This document shows, in pieces, positions 1-5,650 of a stretch of 6,119 nt of DNA. The translations under genes and the position numbers were made by a program. The stretch's first letter is position 1. Each line of letters opens with the position of its first letter. The notes below the pieces were generated by a model. That model made no database searches. It saw only the letters and a list, made by a program, of their open reading frames with translations, and had not been told where the DNA came from. The stretch is from an uncultured Clostridia bacterium (GTDB lineage: Bacteria > Bacillota > Clostridia > UBA1381). The stretch is taken from contig CAJONM010000133.1 of the NCBI GenBank assembly GCA_905235885.1, positions 1 through 6,119 on the forward strand, in the 5' to 3' direction.

Positions 1-946
1 CAGCCAAAAGATGCTCTGTTGAGAACGGTCTGTAAAGCCTTACAGCGATATAGCCGACCTTTTCGCCTCTTGCCACGAGATAATCTACAGTTTCCTTTAT
101 AGTATCGCAAGCGCTGCCCATAGCGATTATGATATGCTCGGCATCCGCGGCACCATAGTAGTTAAAGAGCTTGTAGTCTGTGCCTATCTTGGCGTTTACC
201 ATATCCATGTATTCCTGCGTGATAGCCGGCACATTCATATATGCGGTGTTGCAGGCCTCACGAGCCTGGAAGAATACATCGCCGTTTTGCGCCGTACCGC
301 GCTGAGCCGGATGCTCAGGGTTAAGAGATGCGCGTCTCCATGCGTTGAGCGCGTCCCAATCGACCATTTCAGCAAGATCATTATAATCCCAGCAGGCTAC
401 CTTCTGGTACTCGTGAGATGTTCTAAATCCGTCAAAGAAGTGCATAAACGGAATGCTGCTCTTGATCGTTGCAAGATGTGCAACAGCACCAAGATCCATA
501 GCTTCCTGCGGATTTGTGGAAGCAAGCATAGCAAAGCCCGTCTGGCGGCAAGCCATAACATCGCTGTGATCTCCGAATATAGAGAGAGCGTGTGATGCGA
601 GGCATCGCGCCGATACATTAAATACGCACGGGAGCTGCTCGCCGGCTATCTTGTACATATTAGGGATCATAAGAAGAAGTCCTTGTGATGCTGTATAGGT
701 GGTGGTCAAAGCACCGGCGGTAAGGGAGCCGTGCACAGCACCTGCCGCACCTGCTTCAGATTGCATTTCAACAACCTTTACAGTGTTACCGAAGATGTTC
801 TTTACTCCGGCGGCAGACCACTCATCTGTTACTTCCGCCATCGGTGAAGACGGAGTGATGGGGTAGATAGCAGCTACATCCGTAAATGCGTATGACGCAT
901 ATGCGGCGGCATTGTTGCCATCCATGGTTTTCATTTTTCTTGCCAT
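1..946 (-). CDS. nifJ: Pyruvate:ferredoxin (flavodoxin) oxidoreductase, N-terminal part (3' end outside window)
   Basis: Codes for the first 315 residues of a pyruvate:ferredoxin oxidoreductase, a cytoplasmic thiamine-diphosphate and iron-sulfur enzyme that oxidises pyruvate with CoA to acetyl-CoA, CO2 and reduced ferredoxin in anaerobes. The full enzyme is usually about 1,170 residues, so only domain I and the start of domain II are present. Visible motifs are YPITPSSPM (28-36), EMQSEAGAAGAVHG (60-73), TASQGLLLMIPNMYKIAGE (85-103), VSAR (111-114) followed by SIFGDHSDVMACRQTGFAM, and the domain II opening IIIAMGSACDT near 272. Thr31, Glu64 and Arg114 match the active-site positions I recall for the Desulfovibrio africanus enzyme. 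The start ATG (946-944) has AGGAGG eight bases upstream (955-960). Reading is open to the left window edge with no frameshift. It is divergent from the ABC-F operon and has its own promoter. Identification is firm; nifJ is used as the family's customary symbol and does not imply a role in nitrogen fixation. Confidence 0.96.
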   Translation of the reverse strand, partial: MARKMKTMDGNNAAAYASYAFTDVAAIYPITPSSPMAEVTDEWSAAGVKNIFGNTVKVVEMQSEAGAAGAVHGSLTAGALTTTYTASQGLLLMIPNMYKIAGEQLPCVFNVSARCLASHALSIFGDHSDVMACRQTGFAMLASTNPQEAMDLGAVAHLATIKSSIPFMHFFDGFRTSHEYQKVACWDYNDLAEMVDWDALNAWRRASLNPEHPAQRGTAQNGDVFFQAREACNTAYMNVPAITQEYMDMVNAKIGTDYKLFNYYGAADAEHIIIAMGSACDTIKETVDYLVARGEKVGYIAVRLYRPFSTEHLLA

Positions 947-954
947 TTGTAGTT

Positions 955-960
955 CCTCCT
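955..960 (-). promoter_or_regulatory. Ribosome binding site of nifJ
   Basis: AGGAGG on the minus strand, a full match to the anti-Shine-Dalgarno, eight bases before the ATG at 946-944. It fixes the start of nifJ at MARKMKTMDG rather than at the internal Met5 or Met8. Confidence 0.9.
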
Positions 961-1035
961 ATAAAATTCTACGACCTCGCATAAAAAACGCGATCGATCA
1001 AATACATTTATGTGGTACAAGACCATACATCATAT

Positions 1036-1064
1036 ACTATAACATTTTTATTTAAAAAAATCAA
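1036..1064 (-). promoter_or_regulatory. Sigma-A-type promoter of nifJ
   Basis: On the minus strand, TTGATT (-35, 1059-1064) and TATAGT (-10, 1036-1041) are separated by exactly 17 bp of AT-rich DNA. Transcription would begin near 1029, giving an untranslated leader of about 83 nt. I saw no Rex-like or FNR-like palindrome across the promoter, so redox control is not shown by the sequence. Confidence 0.75.
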
Positions 1065-1083
1065 GGGATTTTGAATAAAAAAT

Positions 1084-1308
1084 TCAAAAATCGTAAAATC
1101 CGAGTAACATTTTGATTTTTCTCTCTATTTTATAGGATATGTGCTCACAGCTATAAATCGTGGCAGAGAGTTTACGCATATACAAGGAGGTCAAAGGCTT
1201 TTTTCTTTTCAGACTGTATGCTATGCTTATGTTCAGCACAGATATCAGCGCGGAATAAATGTATCCGATGGCGATCAGCTGCGCTGCCCTCAAAATGCAG
1301 CTTGTCAA
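1084..1308 (-). CDS. Candidate small membrane protein, 74 aa, TTG start
   Basis: I do not recognise this protein. It would begin at TTG (1308-1306), preceded by AAAGGA (1318-1323) with a nine-base spacer, and end at TGA 20 bases before the nifJ -35 box. Residues 8-31 form one hydrophobic segment (AAQLIAIGYIYSALISVLNI and following), then a basic KRKK cluster (34-37), which predicts a single membrane helix with the C-terminus inside. The remaining half is basic, with an amphipathic tail near YKIERKIKMLLG. A weak promoter, TTTACA-17-TATGAG (1372-1377 and 1349-1354, minus strand), lies upstream. The favourable points are the well-spaced ribosome binding site and the coherent helix-then-basic layout. 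Against it are the short length, the TTG start and the absence of any known homologue. It could be a chance open frame. Confidence 0.4.
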   Translation of the reverse strand: MTSCILRAAQLIAIGYIYSALISVLNISIAYSLKRKKPLTSLYMRKLSATIYSCEHISYKIERKIKMLLGFYDF

Positions 1309-1317
1309 ATCAAATCA

Positions 1318-1323
1318 TCCTTT
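1318..1323 (-). promoter_or_regulatory. Putative ribosome binding site of the 74-aa ORF
   Basis: AAAGGA on the minus strand, nine bases before the TTG at 1308. It is the main reason for choosing this start, since no ATG lies near it in frame. Confidence 0.4.
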
Positions 1324-1330
1324 CCAGATC

Positions 1331-1344
1331 ATAATAATTATTAT
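1331..1344. repeat. 14-bp perfect AT-only palindrome
   Basis: ATAATAATTATTAT reads the same on both strands. It lies between the weak minus-strand promoter and the small ORF, and about 50 bp upstream of the ABC-F -35 box. It may be an operator or simply low-complexity AT sequence. Confidence 0.6.
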
Positions 1345-1394
1345 TTTACTCATAAAAGATAGGGGTAGTCGTGTAAAAAAGCTCCAATCGAATA

Positions 1395-1423
1395 TTGACA
1401 AATTTACCGCTTTTATATATAAT
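1395..1423 (+). promoter_or_regulatory. Consensus sigma-A promoter of the ABC-F/dtd operon
   Basis: A perfect TTGACA (-35, 1395-1400) and a perfect TATAAT (-10, 1418-1423) with a 17-bp spacer. Transcription should start near 1430, leaving a leader of about 43 nt before the ABC-F ATG. Consensus boxes and optimal spacing suggest strong constitutive initiation, so any control probably lies in the leader. Confidence 0.9.
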
Positions 1424-1450
1424 ATCAGCATAAACATTTATTTTAAGTGA

Positions 1451-1469
1451 AAGGAGCATCCGGCTTCCT
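1451..1469 (+). promoter_or_regulatory. Distant Shine-Dalgarno and small hairpin in the ABC-F leader
   Basis: AAGGAG (1451-1456) is the only good Shine-Dalgarno before the ABC-F gene, but it ends 16 bases from the ATG at 1473, beyond the usual 5-10. The intervening bases can fold: GGAGC (1453-1457) pairs with GCTTCC (1463-1468, one T bulged) around the loop ATCCG. The fold would bury part of the Shine-Dalgarno. No in-frame ATG, GTG or TTG lies closer to it, so the 1473 start is retained. Confidence 0.5.
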
Positions 1470-1472
1470 AAA

Positions 1473-3389
1473 ATGATATTGCTTAACGCGAATAACTTAA
1501 ATAAAACATTTGTTGATCAAACGCTTTTTAGCGGCGTATCGTTCAGCATTGACGAGCGAGACAAGATCGGCTTTATCGGTGCGAATGGCGCCGGCAAGTC
1601 AACGCTGTTTAAAATCATAGCCGGGCTTATGGACAGCGATGGTGGAGAGATATACAAAAGCAAGCTTACAAAGATAGGATATTTGGAGCAGCACGCCTGT
1701 ACAGATCCGAACAGAACGATTATGGAGGAGATATTGTCCGGCTTTGGCGAGCTTTGCCAGATCGAGGCGCAGCTTGAAGATATCCGATATGATATTGACC
1801 GCCAAAGCGGCGATCTGGATATGCTCATACGCAGACAAACAGTTCTTACGGACAGGTATGAGGAGCTTGGCGGATATGTGTATAAAAGTCTTATCCGTTC
1901 ATCATTGATCGGTTTGGGCTTTTCGGAAAATGATTTTACAATGCCTGTAAGGGAACTGTCCGGCGGTCAGAAAACAAGAGTTTCGCTGTGCAGACTACTG
2001 CTATCGGACGCGAATTTGCTTCTTTTGGACGAGCCGACAAACCATCTTGATATAGAGTCTGTCGAATGGCTGGAAGGCTTTTTGCAATCGTGGAGCGGAT
2101 CGTTTATAATAATATCTCATGACAGATATTTTCTTGACAGAGTTACAAATAGAACATTTGAGCTTGGCGGCGGACAGCTCAGGACATATACCGGCGGGTA
2201 CAGTGAATATCTAAAGCAGCGCGAAGTCGAAAGAAAGACGGAGGAGCGCAGCTATACAAACACTATGAGGCAGATACAGCGCCTTGAAGGCATAGTCGAG
2301 CAACAGCGTCGCTGGAACAGGGAAAAGAATATCAAAACCGCGCAGAGCAAGGAAAAGATTATAGAAAAGCTTGAAGACTCCCTGCAATTGCCGCAAAAGG
2401 AGAGAGGGGACATATCATTTTCCTTTAAAGCAGCGCCAGGTGGCGGACAGGATGTTCTGATAACCGATGATTTAGGTGTCAGCTTCGGATATAAAAGCAT
2501 CTTTAATAATTGCAGCACGCATATCGTAAAGGGAGAGCGTGTTTTCCTGTTAGGCGCAAACGGGTGCGGAAAAACGACATATATAAAAACCATTCTCGGT
2601 AAATATTCACCCGACAGCGGCAGTGTCACAATAGGTGCAAACATTAAAACGGGTTATTACGATCAGATACAGGAAAACCTCAGTCTTGATAAAACCGTCT
2701 TTGACGAGCTGCACGATGAATACCCGAATATGACAGAAACACAGCTTCGCAATGCTTTAGCCGTATTCCTGTTCAGAGGCGATGATGTATTCAAAGAGAT
2801 AAACAAGCTTTCGGGCGGAGAAAGAGCAAGGGTAGAGCTTGTAAAGCTCATGCTAACACCAGTAAACTTTCTCATCATGGACGAGCCTACAAATCATCTC
2901 GATATTGACTCGCGCGAAGCTCTTGAAAACGCACTGTCCGGCTATGAAGGTACGATGCTTATCGTATCGCATGACAGATATTTTATAAATAAGCTTGCCG
3001 ACAGGATCATCTATATGACAGAGAGCGGTTTCCGGAATTTTATAGGCGGATATGATGATTTTATAGAAAGCAGACAGCGGCTGGGCGAGACAAACGCGGC
3101 AAGCGTATCAACGGAAAAGCCGAAAAACGCCGATTATTCTGAACAAAAGCGCCGCCAGTCCGAAAAAAGACGAGTGCTGAGCCGCTTTGAAAAGGTCGAG
3201 CAGCTCATAGATGAGCTTGAAATGTCGATAACTCGTATAAACGAGGAAATGGCTATGCCGGAATACGCGTCGGATTTCACGCGACTCGGAGAACTGTCGT
3301 CGGAAGCGGATAAAATGAATAATGAGCTTGACAGCCTTATGAATGAATGGGAGAAGCTCCAGTCGGAAATTGAAGAAAAGGGGTATTGA
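1473..3389 (+). CDS. ABC-F family ATPase (ribosome-associated translation factor, YdiF/Uup-like)
   Basis: A 638-residue soluble protein with two ABC ATPase domains and no membrane segment, the hallmark of the ABC-F family, whose members bind the ribosomal E site and act on the P-site tRNA. Domain 1 has Walker A GANGAGKST (36-44), signature LSGGQ (162-166), Walker B LLLLDEPTNHLD (D186, E187) and SHDRYF (from 215). Domain 2 has GANGCGKTT (361-369), LSGGE (446-450), LIMDEPTNHLD (D470, E471) and SHDRYF (from 499). Both catalytic glutamates are intact. Between the domains, about 245-325, is a charged helical linker rich in Arg, Glu and Gln, corresponding to the P-site tRNA interaction element. From about 555 a charged coiled coil runs to the C-terminus. 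Length and layout resemble Bacillus YdiF and Uup-type proteins better than short drug-resistance ABC-F members. It is first in an operon with dtd. Substrate state and any antibiotic protection cannot be read from sequence. Confidence 0.93.
   Translation: MILLNANNLNKTFVDQTLFSGVSFSIDERDKIGFIGANGAGKSTLFKIIAGLMDSDGGEIYKSKLTKIGYLEQHACTDPNRTIMEEILSGFGELCQIEAQLEDIRYDIDRQSGDLDMLIRRQTVLTDRYEELGGYVYKSLIRSSLIGLGFSENDFTMPVRELSGGQKTRVSLCRLLLSDANLLLLDEPTNHLDIESVEWLEGFLQSWSGSFIIISHDRYFLDRVTNRTFELGGGQLRTYTGGYSEYLKQREVERKTEERSYTNTMRQIQRLEGIVEQQRRWNREKNIKTAQSKEKIIEKLEDSLQLPQKERGDISFSFKAAPGGGQDVLITDDLGVSFGYKSIFNNCSTHIVKGERVFLLGANGCGKTTYIKTILGKYSPDSGSVTIGANIKTGYYDQIQENLSLDKTVFDELHDEYPNMTETQLRNALAVFLFRGDDVFKEINKLSGGERARVELVKLMLTPVNFLIMDEPTNHLDIDSREALENALSGYEGTMLIVSHDRYFINKLADRIIYMTESGFRNFIGGYDDFIESRQRLGETNAASVSTEKPKNADYSEQKRRQSEKRRVLSRFEKVEQLIDELEMSITRINEEMAMPEYASDFTRLGELSSEADKMNNELDSLMNEWEKLQSEIEEKGY
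3377..3383 (+). promoter_or_regulatory. Ribosome binding site deciding the dtd start
   Basis: AAAGGGG lies within the last ABC-F codons, seven bases before the ATG at 3391. It supports that start over an in-frame ATG at 3343, which would add 16 residues not expected in the family. Confidence 0.8.
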
Positions 3390-3390
3390 T

Positions 3391-3840
3391 ATGAGAGCGG
3401 TGATACAGCGCGTACAACGCGCGTCCGTTTCGGTAGATGGTCGCATTATCGGAGAGATCGGGCATGGGCTTCTTGTGTTTTTAGGCATAGGCGAAAATGA
3501 TACCGAATCGGATATGAAATATATTGCCGATAAGACGATCGGGCTGAGGATATTCAGCGATCACGATGACAAAATGAATTTAGCCCTGACCGATGTTGAC
3601 GGGGAGCTTCTTGTGGTATCTCAATTCACCCTTTACGGAGATTGCCGAAAGGGAAGACGGCCGAATTTTACACAGTCAATGAAGCCACCGGCCGCCGAGG
3701 ATATGTATGAAAGCTTTATCATATATCTCAGAGATAACGGCATGAAGGTAAGCTGCGGAAGCTTCGGCGCAGATATGAAGGTGGAAATAATAAATGACGG
3801 ACCTGTAACAATTTTGCTTGACAGCAGCAAGATTTTATAA
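3391..3840 (+). CDS. dtd: D-aminoacyl-tRNA deacylase (DTD)
   Basis: A 149-residue cytoplasmic enzyme that hydrolyses D-amino acids, and in the known family also glycine mischarged on tRNA(Ala), from tRNA, thereby enforcing chirality in translation. The family start MRAVIQRV is present at residue 1. Other family motifs are GLLVFLGI (26-33), KTIGLRIF (48-55), KMNLAL (61-66), the catalytic-pocket motif SQFTL (77-81) followed by YGDCRKGRRPNF, and the Gly-Pro motif in NDGPVT (G137, P138), which reaches into the partner subunit of the homodimer. Length equals the usual 145-150. The start is one base after the ABC-F stop (TGA, T, ATG), so translational coupling is likely. It has no promoter of its own that I can see. 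No key residue is missing. Confidence 0.96.
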   Translation: MRAVIQRVQRASVSVDGRIIGEIGHGLLVFLGIGENDTESDMKYIADKTIGLRIFSDHDDKMNLALTDVDGELLVVSQFTLYGDCRKGRRPNFTQSMKPPAAEDMYESFIIYLRDNGMKVSCGSFGADMKVEIINDGPVTILLDSSKIL

Positions 3841-3847
3841 AAAGATA

Positions 3848-3876
3848 TTGAAACAAGCTGTAATTTGTGATAAAAT
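3848..3876 (+). promoter_or_regulatory. Extended -10 promoter of guaA
   Basis: TTGAAA (-35, 3848-3853) and TAAAAT (-10, 3871-3876) are 17 bp apart, with TG at 3868-3869 giving an extended -10. The start point would be near 3883, only about 24 bases before the guaA ATG. guaA can therefore be transcribed independently of ABC-F/dtd, although there is no terminator between dtd and guaA, so read-through is also expected. Confidence 0.75.
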
Positions 3877-3889
3877 GACAGCATTATCA
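3868..3889 (+). repeat. Inverted repeat over the guaA -10 box
   Basis: TGATAA (3868-3873) and TTATCA (3884-3889) are a perfect 6-bp inverted repeat with a 10-base spacer, and the spacer also holds AATG and CATT. The left arm lies in the extended -10 box and the right arm just past the predicted start point, a position where a repressor would block initiation. An operator role is inference. Confidence 0.5.
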
Positions 3890-3892
3890 TCC

Positions 3893-3898
3893 AGGAGG
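3893..3898 (+). promoter_or_regulatory. Ribosome binding site of guaA
   Basis: AGGAGG eight bases before the ATG at 3907, a full match at optimal spacing, which supports the MQNELVIVLDFGGQ start. Confidence 0.9.
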
Positions 3899-3906
3899 AA
3901 AAACAA

Positions 3907-5439
3907 ATGCAAAATGAATTGGTCATAGTTCTCGATTTTGGCGGACAGTATAATCAGCTTATAGCGCGGCGCGTCCGCGAAAACAATGTGTATTGCGAGG
4001 TCATGCCATACAAAAAAAGCATCGACGAGATAAAGGCGAAAAATCCGAAGGGCATAATTTTTACCGGCGGACCAAACAGCGTGTATGATCCGAAATCGCC
4101 GCATTATGATAAAGCTGTATTTGAGCTTGACATTCCGATTTTGGGAATATGCTACGGATCGCAGCTTATGGCATATGAGCTTGGCGGAAGCGTTGCAACG
4201 GCGCCTATCGGCGAATATGGCAAAACAGAAGTAAAAACCTCTTCCAGTCTGCTCTTTAAAGGCGTAAGCGAAACTACGGTATGCTGGATGAGCCATACCG
4301 ATTATATAGACAGGATACCGGAAGGCTTTAAAAGAACGGCATATTCGGATGCCTGTCCGTGCGCGGCATATGAAAATGCCGAAAAGAAGCTTTACGCCGT
4401 TCAGTTTCATCCTGAGGTAAATCATACGGCTGAGGGCGATAAAATGCTCCGCAACTTTTTGTATGAGATATGCGGATGCAAGGGCGACTGGATAATGAGC
4501 GATTATGCGAAAAAAGCCATATCAGATCTTAGAGAGAAAATAGGCGATAAAAAGGTGTTATGCGCGCTGTCGGGCGGCGTGGACAGCTCGGTAGCCGCCG
4601 TTATGATACATAAAGCCGTCGGAGACCAACTTACATGTGTTTTTGTCGATAACGGACTTTTGCGAAAAAATGAGGGTGACGAGGTGGAAAGCGTATTCAG
4701 AGACCAATATGATATTAATCTCGTTCGCGCTAATGCTCAGGACAGATTTCTCGGCAAGCTCAAGGGTGTCACAGAACCCGAAAAGAAACGCAAGATAATA
4801 GGTGAGGAATTTATAAGAGTATTTGAGGAAGAAGCAAAAAAAATAGGCGCGGTAGATTTTCTTGTACAGGGGACAATATATCCCGATGTTATTGAGTCGG
4901 GGACAGGCGATGCCGCCGTCATAAAAAGTCATCATAATGTTGGCGGATTGCCGGAAAATATTGATTTTAAAGAAATTATAGAGCCGTTGCGCGATTTGTT
5001 CAAAGATGAGGTGCGCCGACTTGGGATAGAGCTTGGACTGCCCGAAAAATTTGTATGGCGTCAGCCGTTCCCCGGTCCGGGACTTGCGGTAAGGGTAATA
5101 GGCGAGATCACTCCTTCAAAGCTTGAGATTCTGCGCGATGCCGATGCCATATTCCGCGAAGAAGTGGCAAATGCAGGTCTTGACCGCTCGATAAATCAAT
5201 ATTTTGCCGTGATCACCGATATGCGAAGCGTAGGAGTTATGGGCGATGGCAGAACATATGACTACACACTCGCGCTCCGCGCAGTCACAACAAATGATTT
5301 TATGACCGCTGATTGGGCAAAGATCCCGTATGACATTCTGGAAAAGGTATCGAACAGGATCGTAAACGAAGTAAAGCATGTCAACCGCTTAGTTTATGAC
5401 ATCACTTCAAAACCACCGGCAACTATCGAGTGGGAATGA
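3907..5439 (+). CDS. guaA: GMP synthase (glutamine-hydrolysing)
   Basis: A 510-residue cytoplasmic enzyme converting XMP, ATP and glutamine to GMP, AMP, pyrophosphate and glutamate, the last step of guanylate synthesis. The N-terminal class I glutamine amidotransferase domain (about 5-190) has DFGGQYNQLIARRVRE (10-25), the TGGPNSVYD oxyanion region (53-61), nucleophile Cys82 in GICYGSQ, and the His168/Glu170 pair in FHPE. The ATP-pyrophosphatase domain (about 195-390) has the P-loop SGGVDSS (222-228). The C-terminal dimerisation domain contains WRQPFPGPGLAVR and ends in the typical KPPATIEWE. Length is normal and all catalytic residues are present. Its promoter sits between dtd and guaA. I saw no purine riboswitch; the 66-base gap before it is too short for one. 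Downstream is a structured region and a strong terminator shared with a convergent gene. Confidence 0.98.
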   Translation: MQNELVIVLDFGGQYNQLIARRVRENNVYCEVMPYKKSIDEIKAKNPKGIIFTGGPNSVYDPKSPHYDKAVFELDIPILGICYGSQLMAYELGGSVATAPIGEYGKTEVKTSSSLLFKGVSETTVCWMSHTDYIDRIPEGFKRTAYSDACPCAAYENAEKKLYAVQFHPEVNHTAEGDKMLRNFLYEICGCKGDWIMSDYAKKAISDLREKIGDKKVLCALSGGVDSSVAAVMIHKAVGDQLTCVFVDNGLLRKNEGDEVESVFRDQYDINLVRANAQDRFLGKLKGVTEPEKKRKIIGEEFIRVFEEEAKKIGAVDFLVQGTIYPDVIESGTGDAAVIKSHHNVGGLPENIDFKEIIEPLRDLFKDEVRRLGIELGLPEKFVWRQPFPGPGLAVRVIGEITPSKLEILRDADAIFREEVANAGLDRSINQYFAVITDMRSVGVMGDGRTYDYTLALRAVTTNDFMTADWAKIPYDILEKVSNRIVNEVKHVNRLVYDITSKPPATIEWE

Positions 5440-5454
5440 TATACAGAATCCTGA

Positions 5455-5477
5455 AAACCTGACAAAATTGCGGGTTT
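5455..5477 (+). repeat. Weak hairpin just after guaA
   Basis: AAACCTG (5455-5461) pairs with CGGGTTT (5471-5477), seven pairs including one G-T, around a nine-base loop, 15 bases after the guaA stop. No T-run follows on the plus strand, so it is a poor terminator there. It may protect the mRNA 3' end. Confidence 0.35.
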
Positions 5478-5497
5478 ACAGCGGTCTGATCGTTATG

Positions 5498-5527
5498 TTG
5501 ATAACAAAATGATAACATTTATATAAC
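5498..5527 (+). promoter_or_regulatory. Candidate promoter downstream of guaA
   Basis: TTGATA (-35, 5498-5503) and TATAAC (-10, 5522-5527) are separated by 18 bp. No protein gene follows on this strand before the terminator at 5608-5642, so if active it would drive a short non-coding transcript of about 109 nt. The sequence is AT-rich, so chance resemblance is possible. Confidence 0.4.
5499..5517 (+). repeat. Tandem TGATAACA direct repeat
   Basis: TGATAACA occurs at 5499-5506 and 5510-5517, offset by 11 bp, about one helical turn. The first copy is also the right part of an inverted repeat TGTT-GAT-AACA (5496-5506). Both copies overlap the -35 and spacer of the candidate promoter, a plausible site for a regulator. 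Confidence 0.55.
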
Positions 5528-5533
5528 CTGACT

Positions 5534-5642
5534 TTATTCTTTGTGTCAAGTGGCTTTGGGGTAAAGAATAATTTCAAACAGTTTAGCAATTTATATCCAT
5601 ATTATTTAAGCCCTTCGCGCTTTTGGTGGCGAAGGGCTTTTT
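5534..5642 (+). ncRNA. Candidate small RNA (or structured guaA 3' UTR)
   Basis: The interval runs from the start point predicted by the promoter at 5498-5527 to the end of the terminator. It opens with a perfect 9-bp inverted repeat, TTATTCTTT (5534-5542) and AAAGAATAA (5563-5571), around a 20-base G-rich loop (5543-5562). An unpaired AT-rich stretch (5572-5607) and the terminator stem follow. Promoter, 5' stem, single-stranded middle and terminator are the expected layout of a trans-acting small RNA. I do not recognise the family. The same sequence would also sit at the 3' end of read-through guaA mRNA. Confidence 0.35.
5608..5642 (+). terminator. Strong intrinsic terminator of guaA
   Basis: AAGCCCTTCGC (5608-5618) and GCGAAGGGCTT (5629-5639) form a perfect 11-bp GC-rich stem with a 10-base loop, followed by a T-run (5638-5642). 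On the minus strand the stem is followed by TTAAATAATAT, a poorer tract, so it probably acts mainly on plus-strand transcripts and only weakly on the convergent regulator gene. Confidence 0.92.
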
Positions 5643-5650
5643 GCATAACT

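Larger units (their letters stand above)
947..1472. other. Divergent intergenic region between nifJ and the ABC-F operon
   Basis: This 526-bp stretch has no gene of recognised function. It holds, from left to right, the nifJ leader and promoter (947-1064), a candidate small minus-strand ORF (1084-1308) with its ribosome binding site and a weak promoter, a 14-bp AT-only palindrome (1331-1344), and the ABC-F promoter and leader (1395-1472). An inverted repeat AGCTGC/GCAGCT (1277-1282 and 1297-1302) lies inside the small ORF. I did not recognise a T-box, a purine riboswitch or another known RNA family here. Confidence 0.7.

Noticed and set aside
134..595. Plus-strand open frame of 153 codons inside nifJ
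   Set aside because: It is fully opposite the well-supported nifJ coding sequence, its translation resembles no family, and it has no convincing ribosome binding site.
1141..1362. Plus-strand GTG-start frame of 73 codons in the intergenic region
   Set aside because: Composition is not protein-like, with no hydrophobic or motif pattern. It overlaps the better-supported minus-strand candidate and ends before the ABC-F promoter.
947..1472. T-box, tRNA or other known structured RNA in the long intergenic region
   Set aside because: I saw no T-box signature, tRNA-like cloverleaf or terminator with a T-run here; only short inverted repeats are present.
3343..3390. Upstream in-frame start giving a 165-residue DTD
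   Set aside because: The 16 extra residues overlap the end of the ABC-F gene and precede the conserved MRAVIQRV family start; the AAAGGGG site fits the ATG at 3391.
3819..3847. Second TTGACA at the end of dtd as the guaA -35
   Set aside because: At 17-bp spacing the -10 would be AAAGAT, much poorer than the TTGAAA-17-TAAAAT pair with an extended -10 just downstream.
3841..3906. Possible purine riboswitch before guaA
   Set aside because: Only 66 bases are available, mostly taken up by a promoter and ribosome binding site, leaving no room for an aptamer and expression platform.
3835..4425. Minus-strand open frame of 196 codons opposite guaA
   Set aside because: It is a shadow of guaA codons, with no family resemblance. 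The other minus-strand frames at 4558-4935 and 5116-5379 are the same kind of artefact.
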